A stretch of DNA of 64,000 nucleotides from Bactericera cockerelli (GCA_024516035.1 CM044961.1:12306198-12370197), one strand, 5' to 3'. Shown: positions 52,167-62,631, numbered from the stretch's first letter. The notes: generated from the sequence alone by a model not told the origin. Translations and numbers: made by a program.

Positions 52167-55034
52167 CAAACACTGAAGTCAAAAAATAGCACCCCAAACT
52201 ACACTTTTTTTACTTTCAACTGTAATACTCTCAGGCTAGATCATAAATTGCAGGAATTATTAGAAGAGATAGACACACTAGAGTGGCATCTGATAGGATT
52301 AGGAGAAGTAAGAAGACAAGGTGAAGAGCTTATAGACTTAAATGATGGCCACGTCTTTTATTACAATGGAGAAAGTTCAGATGGAGGTACGGGTTTTTTA
52401 ATAAACAGAAAAATAAAAGACTGGGTTGTCAAAGTAAAAAGCTATTCACATAGAATTTCAAAAATAATATTGAAACCTCATAAGCTACAGGAAGGTGGTA
52501 GGATAGTTGTATTACAAATATATGCTCCAACCTCAAATTCATCTGAATTTGAAATAGAAAACTTCTACAGCTTACTTAAACAGGCCCTGGACGACGACCA
52601 AGGAAGATTCAAATTGGTAATGGGGGACTTTAATTCAAAGATTGGAGCCAGAGAAGATGAAAATTATGTAGGTGATTTCTGTGTTGGTCAAAGAAATGAA
52701 AGAGGAAGAAGATTACTAGAGTTCACTGAGGGAAGAAAATTATATATTATGAACACATTTTTCAAAAAGGATTTCGAAAGAAAATGGACATGGTTTCACC
52801 CTAATGGTCAACATAAAAACGAGATAGACTTTATCATTTGCAATAGAAAAGAACTTATAGAAGACGTAGAAGCAGGAGATTATATGAACATAGGAAGTGA
52901 CCATAGACCAGTGAAGGCAGTCATAAAACTTGACGTAGGAAAAAGAAAATGGAAAGAAAAAGCAACAAAACGAATTAGTAGCCAGGTAATGAAGGAGATG
53001 AAATATGAAGAACTTCTAAAAATAAGACTAGCAAATCAAAACATAGAATATGAAAAAGAACTTGAGGGAAGCATTGAAAAACTTGTGAAGATAATGAAAG
53101 AAACTACCAAAGAACTAAGCATTGATATGAATAATAAAAAATCAGGAAAGAACAGATTTCCAAAAGAAATTAGAAGATTACTTGAAAAAAGAAGGAGATT
53201 AAAAAGAAATGATCAAGATTATTCAAAAACATCAAAAACTTTAAGATCAAAGATTAAGGAATGGGCAGAAAACAAAAAGATAGAAGATCTAAACAACGTC
53301 CTTTTAGAAGGAGGAAGTGTAAAAAAATGTATACAAAAAATGAGTATAGGAAAAAACCTCCTTACAGCTATAAAAGATAGTAGTGGAAAACTGATTGAAG
53401 AAAGAACAGAAATACCAGAAATAATCTCTAAATTCTATTGTGATTTGTATAGTGACCCTACAAAAGAAGCCCAACAGAATAAAGATTTCACAGAAGAAGA
53501 AATAGAAACATCAAACAACACTGAAGAAGGAGAAATACCTGAAATACTGGAATCGGAAATAAGATATACTATAGAAAAACTGAAGGAAGGAAAAGCTGGA
53601 GGTTTGGATGGTATAGTCAATGAAGAAGTAAAAGCAGGAGGAAGAACAATAGTGAAAGAACTAAGTAAAATTTACAATATATGTTTAAAAACTAAGAAAA
53701 CGCCAAAAATATGGCTAAAGGCACTACTTATACTGCTTTTTAAGAAAAATGATAAGCACGAGCTAAAAAATTATAGACCGCTCAGTATGCTATGTGTACT
53801 GTACAAAATATATATGGGAGTAATAACATCAAGGATTGACAAAAAACTTGAAAATGACCAAAATGTTGAACAAACAGGCTTCAGGCGAAATTTTTCAACT
53901 TGTGATAACATCTTTACCCTGAAACAACTACTCCATCAGGCAACAGTTTATAATTTCAGCCTATACTACCTGTTCCTTGACTTTGAAAAGGCTTTTGATT
54001 CTGTACAAACATGGGCAATACTAGCAGCACTAAATGAAGCAGGAATAGAGAAACAGTACATAGATGTCATTAGGAACATATACGAGGAATCAGAGATGAT
54101 ATTTAGAATGGAAGGTATAGAATGCAGAATCAAACTAGAAAAAGGCCTGAAACAAGGTGATATTTCCTCTGCTAAACTTTTCAATGCAATTATTCAAATG
54201 GTTTTTAGGAAGCTTTGTTGGGAAAATTATGGAATACAAATGAATGGAAAAAGAATGAATGAGCTCCGATTTGCTGATGATGTTGTTTTGGTCGGAAATA
54301 ATCAAAGAGAGATGGAAATAATGCTGAAAGATTTGATTAAAGAAACAAGCAAAGTAGGACTGAAACTGAACATTGGAAAGTGCAAACTAATGAGAATAGA
54401 CAATCAAGGACATGAATCAAGAATAGAAATAGGAAATGAGACTATAGAAGAGGTAGAAAACATGGTGTACCTTGGACACAAACTATCAATACATGGACAA
54501 AATAAAGAAATATCAAGAAGAATAAGTTTAGGGTGGAACACCTTCAACAAATATAGATATCTATTTAGATCAAAAGTCAGCATGATAGAGAAAAGAAAAC
54601 TATGGAATATGTGTGTTCTTCCAAGCCTAATATATGCCTGTGAAACGTGGACATTGGACAAAGAAACAATCCAAAGACTTAGAGTAACAGTGAGAAGTAT
54701 GGAGAGGGCTATGACGGGAATATCTAAAAGAGAAAGAAAAACCAATATATACATAAATAGAATCACAGGAATAACAGACATAGCAGACACGATGTTCAGT
54801 CGAAAATGGAAATGGGTAGGGCACATAATAAGATGCAAAGATGAAAGATGGTCAAAACAGATGATGGAATGGTGGCCAATTAACATGAAAAGAAAAGTGG
54901 GAAGACCAGCCACAAGATGGGATGAAGAAATGAGAAAAGTATGTGGAGAAGCAACTTGGAAAAGAGTTGTATGGGATAGAAGAGAATGGAGAAGAATGGA
55001 AAATGTATTCATTGCTGCTTGGATAAATAAATGA
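52167..55034 (+). CDS. LINE ORF2: AP-type endonuclease and reverse transcriptase (RTE-like)
   Basis: 955 codons after the UAG, with no ATG before 52620. Endonuclease: NTLR (Asn, about 52224), GLGEVRR (Glu at 52305), QIYAPT, MGDFNSKIG (52620 on) and GSDHRPV. Reverse transcriptase: KAGGLDGI, LLFKK...NYRPLSML, FLDFEKAFDS (Asp at 53979), GLKQGDISSAKLFN, RFADDVVLV (FADD at 54270-54281), GLKLNIGKCKLM and VYLGHKLS. The C-terminal part (SRKWKWVGHIIR, KVGRPATRWDEEM, WDRREWRRM) is the tryptophan/arginine-rich tail shared by RTE-type proteins. Function: nicks target DNA and primes reverse transcription of its own RNA. All catalytic motifs look intact. No RNase H domain is visible. Confidence 0.93.
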   Translation, partial: QTLKSKNSTPNYTFFTFNCNTLRLDHKLQELLEEIDTLEWHLIGLGEVRRQGEELIDLNDGHVFYYNGESSDGGTGFLINRKIKDWVVKVKSYSHRISKIILKPHKLQEGGRIVVLQIYAPTSNSSEFEIENFYSLLKQALDDDQGRFKLVMGDFNSKIGAREDENYVGDFCVGQRNERGRRLLEFTEGRKLYIMNTFFKKDFERKWTWFHPNGQHKNEIDFIICNRKELIEDVEAGDYMNIGSDHRPVKAVIKLDVGKRKWKEKATKRISSQVMKEMKYEELLKIRLANQNIEYEKELEGSIEKLVKIMKETTKELSIDMNNKKSGKNRFPKEIRRLLEKRRRLKRNDQDYSKTSKTLRSKIKEWAENKKIEDLNNVLLEGGSVKKCIQKMSIGKNLLTAIKDSSGKLIEERTEIPEIISKFYCDLYSDPTKEAQQNKDFTEEEIETSNNTEEGEIPEILESEIRYTIEKLKEGKAGGLDGIVNEEVKAGGRTIVKELSKIYNICLKTKKTPKIWLKALLILLFKKNDKHELKNYRPLSMLCVLYKIYMGVITSRIDKKLENDQNVEQTGFRRNFSTCDNIFTLKQLLHQATVYNFSLYYLFLDFEKAFDSVQTWAILAALNEAGIEKQYIDVIRNIYEESEMIFRMEGIECRIKLEKGLKQGDISSAKLFNAIIQMVFRKLCWENYGIQMNGKRMNELRFADDVVLVGNNQREMEIMLKDLIKETSKVGLKLNIGKCKLMRIDNQGHESRIEIGNETIEEVENMVYLGHKLSIHGQNKEISRRISLGWNTFNKYRYLFRSKVSMIEKRKLWNMCVLPSLIYACETWTLDKETIQRLRVTVRSMERAMTGISKRERKTNIYINRITGITDIADTMFSRKWKWVGHIIRCKDERWSKQMMEWWPINMKRKVGRPATRWDEEMRKVCGEATWKRVVWDRREWRRMENVFIAAWINK

Positions 55035-55353
55035 AATAATGAGAAAAGAAGATCCAAAAACAGTTTTTTTATATTGTAACAGGTATATTATAATAATTTA
55101 TTAAAAAGGCTATGTATTTAATTTTTTTTCATCAATTAACCACATATTTTTGGAAACCTCTTAATTTTGGTATATAAAAAAAAAGGAAAAAAAAAAAAAA
55201 AAAAACAGGAAGTATTTTAACGTTATTAAATTCATTGTTGGAAACTTTTAATTTTTATATTTATAAAAAAAAGTACCTCAGCAAATAAGCTGAATTGGAA
55301 CCAGTTGTTCTGATATATGTATTAATTTTGATGTATGTAATATTTCTGTTCCA

Positions 55354-55362
55354 AATAAAGGT

Positions 55363-55400
<38 letters not shown>
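55354..55400 (+). terminator. LINE 3' end: AATAAA and (TTTA)n tail
   Basis: AATAAA at 55354-55359, then TTTA repeats from 55362 up to the target duplication. Short-repeat tails replace poly(A) in RTE-type elements. Confidence 0.8.
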
Positions 55401-55402
<2 letters not shown>

Positions 55403-55411
55403 GCTTTGTGT
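55401..55411. repeat. LINE target-site duplication, right
   Basis: AAGCTTTGTGT. Together with the left copy it fixes the LINE boundaries. Confidence 0.88.
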
Positions 55412-57380
55412 AAAATAGATCAATGCTGCTTAACATTTCATGTTACTTTCCAAGGAGAACACCAAATGTGAAGACAATTCGAAATTGTCTTCAGTTGTCC
55501 TTGAATCAACCAATCAGAGTTGAGTATTTCCAAGTAGGTATCATGAAATATTAGGCAAGAACTATATCTATGTAATATGCTACTGAGGACAGTCTTCAGT
55601 TGTATTCAGTTTACATTATCTACACGACCTCATACGAAATGTCACGAAGCCACATACCATGTGCGATGTCATGTGTTTTTGATATTAACATTGTTGCCAG
55701 TAGCATTATGCCAGACCTAGGAAACCAATCAATGATTTAGCCTCCCATATCTAGCACAATCTTGTAATATTAAAAAAAAAAAAAAATAATAATAATAACG
55801 TAGGCGCTAGGAAAGCAGGATTTTGTGTCAGGAATTTTGGATATTATTTCTCATTTTTTGGGTTCTAGTTTTGTACATAGTTCCTAAACGATAGCCGATA
55901 CCAATAAATTTTAACTATATTTTATGTATCTTGTCAACTATATGTAGTATTAAAAAGGACATCTCGATTGAAGTCAAATCTCGGAAATAATTATTTAATG
56001 TAGGTACCGAAATTGAGCCAAATAAGATAATCTGGTATCTAGTTGTTCCAAGAAGTTTTTAAATAGGGACAATGGTGGTCCTGTTTAAGATCCTGACTAT
56101 GGAACCACTTTAAAAAAAATCATGAAATTAGACGTGTTGAAATGAAATTCTCAAGAGAAAATTCTGTTCAGGCGGTGTAGTATTATTTTTTTAAATAAAT
56201 AAATACGTCTTACATGATTTGAGGGATTTCTTTAAATTTAAAATATAGCTCTTGAAGTTTGTAGAAATTTAGCAATGAAATTAACTTGGCAACATTGTAT
56301 CTCTTATCTTTAGAATGTAAACAAAACTTGTCGCTCACTTTTTAAATTTTATTAGACCATTTTAACGGTAATCAAGTGACTTTTAATTGGTGTAACTAGT
56401 TAATAAAGTTATTTCCCAGTATTTGATACAGGATAGAAACATTATTCCTACCTGATCTGACCTGTGCTTTTCATAATAAGTTGAATATGAAGTAGCTATG
56501 TACTTATTTCAGTGTCAGAAATAACATTATAATTATGCAGGTTGCAGGTAGCTAAGCAGTCTAAGCACACAGCTTCCAGTGAAGTACTTAAAATTATAAG
56601 GCAATATCTGTGTTTTTCTTAAATACCTAGTCATTTAAACATCAATGGTAACACAAATTTAAGCTGATTTTATATTTGTAGTAAGTATGTTTTCTTAGAT
56701 TTATTTTGTAATCTGGTGGTGGATTTTCTTCCAGTTTTGGATTGTAATTTTTAGTCTTCAACTAACTTTCTTTCCTTCCTAGTTCTAACTACTGAGGTAT
56801 AATCCTAATATTTTTATTTTAATTCCTTTTTACCAACTTTTAGTTAATATTTTTTATTAAGATGAATAAATATTTTTTATTAAGATGAATAATTAATAAC
56901 AATATTTCAAAGAAACAATGAGATCCCCACAAAATCATGGGGTTCAAACATTAAAAGTAACCCCATTCAGATTAAGAAGTAATGAGGATAAGAAAGATAT
57001 TATGATTACTGGATCTCCAATTTCTCCAATTACTATAACCACCACTAAAAAAGTAAAGCAAATGCCTGCCCCACAGCCATACAGTTCAAGCCTGAATGGC
57101 TTATGAAAAATGAATGGCTGTGTACCAGCTCAAGTGTTGACAAATTGTTCTGCTGGCCTTGTTTATTTATTAAGTACCAAGTGTTCTCCAAAAAAAGTAC
57201 CTATAAAAACTTATATGATGCAAAACTGGTATGAGAGAAAATCATGCTCTGCAGGGAAACAGCCATAACTTACAATGGGCTGTGTTTATGAGACCATAAG
57301 AACTAAGATCTGATAAATTAATAATTTTATTTTTTCAATACTTCTGGGTATAATTTGTCTTCACCTAGTCTTGAAGTCAG
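55412..57380. other. Interior of the hAT element right of the LINE
   Basis: AT-rich and mostly non-coding. GATGAATAAATATTTTTTAT-type short direct repeats lie near 56860-56890. No transposase motif is recognised. Confidence 0.55.
56918..57106 (+). CDS. 62-codon ORF of unknown origin within hAT element
   Basis: ATG at 56918 starts a frame with non-repetitive, balanced composition (TPFRLRSNEDKKDIM, GSPISPITITTTKK). It stops at TGA 57104-57106. It is unlike the surrounding AT-rich noise and could be a captured exon piece or a leftover of a transposase-linked ORF. No domain recognised, no homologue known to me. Confidence 0.25.
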   Translation: MRSPQNHGVQTLKVTPFRLRSNEDKKDIMITGSPISPITITTTKKVKQMPAPQPYSSSLNGL

Positions 57381-57392
57381 GAGCCGCCACTG

Positions 57393-57400
57393 GGAGAGAC
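57393..57400. repeat. hAT target-site duplication, right (GGAGAGAC)
   Basis: Partner of 49550-49557. Confidence 0.85.
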
Positions 57401-57469
57401 ACAAGAAAGTGGAAAGAAATGTTATTAAGGACGAGGAATATTGAAACAGAAGATAAGAAAAATTGAATA

Positions 57470-57494
57470 CTAGAGAGAGAGAGAAAGAGAGAGA

Positions 57495-57539
<45 letters not shown>

Positions 57540-57540
57540 A
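57470..57540. repeat. GA microsatellite
   Basis: (GA)n, nearly pure at 57503-57536. Confidence 0.9.
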
Positions 57541-57732
57541 AGATCGGAAAGAGAGAGTAATAAAGGAATTAAGTCTTTTAAAAACTTTCAAACATACTGT
57601 GAAAAACTTGGAATTTTATTATACAATGTATTATATTCTATTCTATTATATTATATTATTATATTATATTATTAAAATGTATTTATTATACAATGTATTA
57701 TATTGTATTATATTATATTCTTCACCGTCTCT
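57541..57732. repeat. TATATTA-rich low-complexity DNA
   Basis: ATTATATTATATT-type repeats at 57630-57720. No gene. Confidence 0.75.
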
Positions 57733-57880
57733 AGCAGGTACCGTGGGCGAGTAGATAGCGCGCTAAGTTTGCATGCACCTGGAATTGAATTCCAGCTTAG
57801 ACAGGGTTTTTAGACCCTTTACTTTGCATACTATACGCGGTCCACACATACCTCGTGAGGAAAAATTTCAAGAGAGTCGC
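57733..57880 (+). mobile_element. SINE family C, diverged copy
   Basis: TACCGTGGGCGAGTAGATAG, CGCGCTAAGTTTGCATGCAC, the decayed B-box region TTGAATTCCAGC, then CGCGGTCCACACATACCTCG and TGAGGAAAAAT. The last part matches the full copy at 63692 (GGGTCCACTCATACCTCGTG). Confidence 0.75.
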
Positions 57881-57954
57881 GCCTTAACCACTTGACTGTT
57901 AGGAGTAAAAACTTTCACCTGGGTGTTAGGAGTAAAAACTTTCTAATTTGAGTC

Positions 57955-58500
57955 TCTTTAAGCAAAAAAACGTAACTTCAAGCCACCCAAGAGGTAGAGC
58001 TCTAGCCCATTTTTCTTACTTTCTAAATGGTATCCCCGACAGTATTTATGTATCCCTATTTTGTTCAAAATCAAAGGATACAATTTATGTATCCCTCTTT
58101 TGTTCAAAATGAAAGGATACAATATAATATGTACATATTGCAAGGCCTAATCCACTTCTTAAGTAACTGATTAACTATTATAAAAGAAAGAACTCGTTTC
58201 CAGGCCACCCAAGAGGTAGAGTTCCAGCCCATTTTTCTAACTTCCTAAGTGGTATCCCCTACGATATGCATCCCTAATAAGAAATGAAGGATACATAATG
58301 CAAGGTCTAATCCACTTTTAAAATAACAAATTTACTAATATAATAAAAAAACTCGTTTCCAGGCCACCCAAGAGGTAGAGTTCCAGCCCGTTTTTCTACC
58401 TTCCTAAGTGGTATCCCCAGCAATATGAATATCTACTTAGAAAAGAAGTATTCATACTGCAAGGCCTAATCCACTTCGTAATAAACTATTTCTTATAAAT
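57955..58500. repeat. Three-copy tandem repeat (about 150-220 bp units)
   Basis: GCCACCCAAGAGGTAGAG occurs at about 57981, 58205 and 58363. It is followed each time by TCCAGCCC-like, TTCTAACTTCCTAAGTGGTA and TATCCCC blocks, then CAAGGTCTAATCCACTT. The first unit is longer because of a 36-bp internal duplication (TATCCCT, TTTTGTTCAAAAT, AAAGGATACAAT) near 58049-58123. Confidence 0.85.
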
Positions 58501-58914
58501 AAATAAAAAAAACTTGTGGCGCCAACAAGTAAAAAAAAAAAAAAAAAATTGAAAATAAATGCAAAAAACAAAACATCATGCAAAAAATACATCTGCCCAA
58601 AAACCACTACAGTCAAATACATCTGCCTTACTACGTGTATTAAGTAGCAAAAATTATAATACTCGTACTAAATAGCAAAAACTTTGAGATGGTAGCTAAT
58701 TGACTGAATTAAATTTTAAACTTAATACCTACTAATGCTATTTAATAAAAAGAGGCAAAAACTTGAGTAGCGTTTAGGGCAGATGTAACATGCAATCATC
58801 ATGCAAAATATTTCAAGACAACAACACATAAAATGAACATGCACAAAAAAAAACACAATACTAAAACCTAATTCCAATACTCAGTCCATTGGAATTAAGT
58901 TTTACGGTTTTCAC
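58501..58914. other. AT/A-rich DNA with degenerate satellite pieces
   Basis: TTGAGTAGCGTTTAGGGCAG at about 58763 is an isolated piece of the satellite motif that begins in earnest at 58985. Confidence 0.55.
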
Positions 58915-58980
58915 GGTGGTCAGAGTGGTCGAGGAGGTATTGTTGGTCGCAATGGTCAGGGTGGTCGAGGTCAATTCGGT
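58915..58980. repeat. Short GGTGGTC/GAGG repeat block
   Basis: GGTGGTCAGAGTGGTCGAGG and GGTCAGGGTGGTCGAGGTCA match the 18-bp family that forms the large array at 60695-61345. The 84-bp satellite is thus flanked on both sides by the same G-rich repeat. Confidence 0.85.
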
Positions 58981-58984
58981 CATT

Positions 58985-60690
58985 TACTTGAGTAGCGTTT
59001 ACGGCAGCTAATCCCTTAAATACTAAACTTAATACTAATGCTGTGTAATACTCTAATTGTGACAAAAAATTTGAGTAGCGTTTACGACAGCTAATCCCTT
59101 AAATACTAAACTTAATACTAATGCTGTGTAATACTAATTGTGACAAAAAAGTTTGAGTAGCGTGTACGTACAGCAGCTAATTCCTTAAATACTAAACTTA
59201 ATACTAATGCTGTGTAATACTCTAATTGTGACAAAAAAATTTGAGTAGCGGGTACAGCAGCTAATCCCTTAAATACTGAACTTAATACTAATGCTGTGTA
59301 ATACTCTAATTGTGACAAAAAATTTTGAGTAGCGTGTACAGCAGCTAATCCCTTAAATACTAAACTTAATACTAATGCTGTGTAATACTCTAATTGTGAC
59401 AAATTTTTTTGAGTAGCGTGTACAGCAGCTAATCCCTTAAATACTAAACTTAATACTAATGCTTTGTGATATTCTAATTGTGACAACATTTTTTGAGTAG
59501 CGTGTACAGCAGCTAATCCCTTAAATGCTAAACTTAATAGTAATGCTGTGTAATAATTATTGTGACAAGAAAGTTTGAGTAGCGTTTACGACAGCCAATT
59601 TATTAAGAACCCACCATTTAACACTAAACTTAATACTAATGCTGTGTAATAATTATTGTGACAAGAAAGTTTGAGTAGCGTTTACTACAGCCAATTTATT
59701 AAGAACCCACCATTTAACACTAAACTTAATACTAATGCTGTGTAATACTCTAATTGTGACAAAAAAATTGAGTAGCGTGTACAGCAGCTAATCCCTTAAA
59801 TACTAAACTTAATACTAATGCTGTGTAATACTCTAATTGTGACAAAAAAAATTGAGTAGCGTGTACAGCAGCTAATCCCTTAAATGCTAAACTTAATAGT
59901 AATGCTGTGTAATAATTATTGTGACAAGAAAGTTTGAGTAGCGTTTACGACAGCCAATTTATTAAGAACCCACCATTTAACACTAAACTTAATACTAATG
60001 CTGTGTAATAATTATTGTGACAAGAAAGTTTGAGTAGCGTTTACGACAGCCAATTTATTAAGAACCCACCATTTAACACTAAACTTAATACTAAAGCTGT
60101 GTAATACTCTAATTGTGACAAAAAAATTTGAGTAGCGTGTACGTACAGCAGCTAATCCCTTAAATACTAAACTTAATACTAATGCTGTGTAATACTCTAA
60201 TTGTGACAAAAAAATTGAGTAGCGTGTACAGCAGCTAATCCCTTAAATACTAAACTTAATACTAATGCTGTGTAATACTCTAATTGTGACAAAAAAATTT
60301 GAGTAGCGTGTACAGCAGCTAATCCCTTAAATGCTAAACTTAATACTAATGCTGTGTAATAATTATTGTGACAAAAAAATTTGAGTAGCGTGTACGTACA
60401 GCAGCTAATCCCTTAAATACTAAACTTAATACTAATGCTGTGTAATACTCTAATTGTGACAAAAAAAATTGAGCAACGTGTACAGCAGCTAATCCCTTAA
60501 ATACTAAACTTAATACTAATGCTGTGTAGTACTCTAATTGTGACAAAAAAAAATTGAGTAGCGGGTACAGCAGCAAAACCCTTAAATACTTAACTTAATA
60601 CTTATGCTGTGTAATACTCTAATTGTGACAAAAAAATTGAGTAGCGTGTACAGCAGCTAATCCCTTAAATACTAAACTTAATACTAATGT
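58985..60690. repeat. 84/94-bp satellite, about 20 units with higher-order structure
   Basis: Type 1 unit: CAGCAGCTAATCCCTTAAAT, ACTAAACTTAATACTAATGC, TGTGTAATACTCTAATTGTG, ACAAAAAAATTTGAGTAGCG. Type 2 unit replaces the start with GACAGCCAATTTATTAAGAA and CCCACCATTTAAC and has TAATAATTATTGTGACAAGA. A block of one variant type 1 plus two type 2 units occurs at about 59518-59765 and again at 59877-60120, giving a second-order period near 360 bp. Minus-strand ORFs of 28-residue repeats are artefacts. Confidence 0.95.
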
Positions 60691-60694
60691 TGTG

Positions 60695-61345
60695 GTTGGT
60701 CGAGGTGATTAGGGTGGTCGAGGTCGTTAGGATGGTCAGGGTTGTCAAGGGGGTCAGAGAGGTCGAGGTGGTTAGGGTGGTCAGGGTTGTCAAGGTGGTC
60801 GAGGTGGTCGGGGTAATAAGGGTGGTCAGGGTGTCGAGATAGTTAGGGTAGTTGAGGTGGTTAGGGTAGTCGAGGTGGTTAGTGTAGTCGAGGTGGTCAG
60901 GGTAGTCGAGGTGGTCAGGGTAGTCGAGGTGGTCAGGGTAGTCGAGGTGGTCAGAGTAGTCGAGGTGGTCAGGGTAGTCGAGGTGGTCAGGGTAGTTGAG
61001 GTGGTCAGGGTAGTCGAGGTGGTTAGGGTTGTCAAGGTGGTCGAAGAGGTTATGGTGGTCGAGGTGGTTAGGTTAGTCGAGGTGGTAAGGGTTGTCGAGG
61101 TGGTCAGGGTGGTCGAAGAGGTTATGGTGGTCGAGGTGGTTAGTGTAGTCGAGGTGTTTAGGGTAGTCGAGGTGATTAGGGTAGTCGAGGTGGTTAGGGT
61201 AGTCAAGGTGGTTAGGGTAGTCGAGTTGGTTAGGGTAGTCAAGGTGGTCAGGGTGGTCGAAGAGGTCATGGTGGTTAGTGTGGTCGAGGTGGTTGAGTTG
61301 GTTTCGGGATGTCTTGGTGGTCAGGGTGTACAGGTCTCTGTGAGC
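60695..61345. repeat. 18-bp G-rich tandem array
   Basis: Unit about GTAGTCGAGGTGGTCAGG with C/T, A/G and codon-sized variants. Phase is kept over most of the array, so Val/Val/Glu frames stay open, but this is simple repeat DNA. It follows the satellite directly and is followed by unique sequence before the gap. Confidence 0.92.
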
Positions 61346-61502
61346 TAAGTATTAGGTTGAGTGGACTTTTTTTGACTCTGACGGAGGGCTGGATGTTCTG
61401 AAATCAATTCTGAAACAAAAGACTAAGAATGCAACAGTACAAAATCATACAAAAAAGGAAAACCACAAAATACAACGAGTAAAAGAAAAAGGAAGTATAA
61501 GA

Positions 61503-61602
61503 NNNNNNNNNNNNNNNNNNNNNNNNNNNNNNNNNNNNNNNNNNNNNNNNNNNNNNNNNNNNNNNNNNNNNNNNNNNNNNNNNNNNNNNNNNNNNNNNNN
61601 NN
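61503..61602. other. Assembly gap (100 N)
   Basis: Exactly 100 N, a conventional placeholder, so the real distance is unknown. The array to its left and the duplicated segment to its right suggest a repeat-caused break. Confidence 0.99.
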
Positions 61603-61742
61603 TTCAAACACGTGAGGCTGGCATTTCTGGCCCTACCCAGGCTGGGTGAGGTTAATGTGGGTAGCTGGTACGATTCCCAGCGAATGGAGGGTAAAACCCC
61701 CGTCCTGACTATCTATCTCAATCAGAACGTTAAAACCAAATA
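61603..61742 (+). mobile_element. SINE family E body (in copy 2)
   Basis: Counterpart of the body at 9807-9949. The tRNA-like head, if present, is in the gap. Confidence 0.85.
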
Positions 61743-61954
61743 GAATCAACTGGTTACAAAAGATCTAATTAGGTCGCAGTGTTAATTGTAAGGGTTTTAC
61801 CGAAAACGCTGCAATATTGCAATATCTCATAATATGACCAGGTCAGATAATAATAATAATAATTTGAAAATAAAGGAAATAAAATAATAATATAATATCA
61901 ACACGTATCTGGTGTGGTCACAACATTCCATGGATGAGTAAGCTTGAACCCTTC

Positions 61955-62350
61955 TCTCCCTCCCTCCCTCCGCTATTCCTATTTATCTTTGTCTCCTCCT
62001 CTATACCACCTCCGCCTCTTTTTATCTCTCTGTCTCTTCTGTAGCTTTCTCTTCTCCCAACACCTATCTATAGCACTGTATTATACATTATTATATGTAT
62101 ATCTCTTACTAATCTCCGTCCACCTTTTTTCTATATTATCTCTCTCTCCCCCACCCTTCCTCCCTCTCTCTCTCTATATCTCTCCCACCCTTCCTCCCTC
62201 TCTCTCTCCCCCACCCTCTCTTTCTGTCTATCTCTCTCCTACCCTTCCTCCCTCTCTCACTCTCTCTCTCTCCCACCCTCTCTCTCTCCCACCTTCTCTC
62301 TCTCCCACCCTCTCTCTCTCCCACCCTCTCTATCTCTCTCCCTCTGTCTC
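61955..62350. repeat. CT-rich tract (in copy 2)
   Basis: Counterpart of 10157-10512, with more CTCCCACCCT units. Confidence 0.85.
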
Positions 62351-62631
62351 TCACTACGGAGGGATTATGAACACCATAAACAAGGATTTCACCCGGCAAG
62401 CTCCAACCAGCCTAGCTGGAAGTTAATCTGCTAGAAGTTATGTAAGTTTCAATTTTTTAGCTCGATAGCTTTTGTTCTCACGATGGTTTTGTTCTTCACA
62501 GAATGGTTCTCACTTCATGAGCTGGTCAGACGTACTAGCTTCTCATGTACTATCCCAGCCTGAGTGAGATAGGATGCTATACATATTACATATTACCATG
62601 AGAATATTTAAAACTTATGATGATGTGCCAC

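Larger units (their letters stand above)
49695..55400 (+). mobile_element. Full-length RTE-like non-LTR retrotransposon
   Basis: A 5.7 kb element flanked by the 11-bp duplication AAGCTTTGTGT (49684-49694 and 55401-55411). It has a 1.5 kb 5' region starting with a T-run, ORF1, a same-frame ORF2 with AP-type endonuclease and reverse transcriptase, AATAAA at 55354 and a (TTTA)n tail of about 10 units (55362-55400) instead of poly(A). The microsatellite tail and the ORF2 layout (no RNase H) fit the RTE clade. All frames are intact apart from the UAG between the ORFs, so it may be young. Confidence 0.9.
49558..57392. mobile_element. hAT-type DNA element carrying a nested LINE
   Basis: The left end CAGTGGCGGCTC (49558-49569) is the exact inverse of GAGCCGCCACTG (57381-57392). 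GGTGAAGAC follows slightly further in at both ends (49574 and, inverted, 57359-57367). The 8-bp target duplication GGAGAGAC is perfect (49550-49557 and 57393-57400). CA...TG ends with 8-bp duplications are the hAT hallmark. Without the LINE it is about 2.1 kb and contains no transposase frame I recognise, so it is probably non-autonomous or decayed. Confidence 0.88.

Noticed and set aside
51263..55057. Minus-strand frames opposite the LINE ORFs
   Set aside because: Shadows of the AT-rich sense ORFs. The sense strand has the catalytic motifs.
59118..60576. Minus-strand frames of 28-residue repeats (LSQLEYYTALVLSLVFK...)
   Set aside because: They follow the 84-bp satellite unit, a multiple of 3, and break at each variant unit.
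60826..61348. Val/Val/Glu and Thr/Thr-repeat frames
   Set aside because: Translation of the 18-bp simple repeat.
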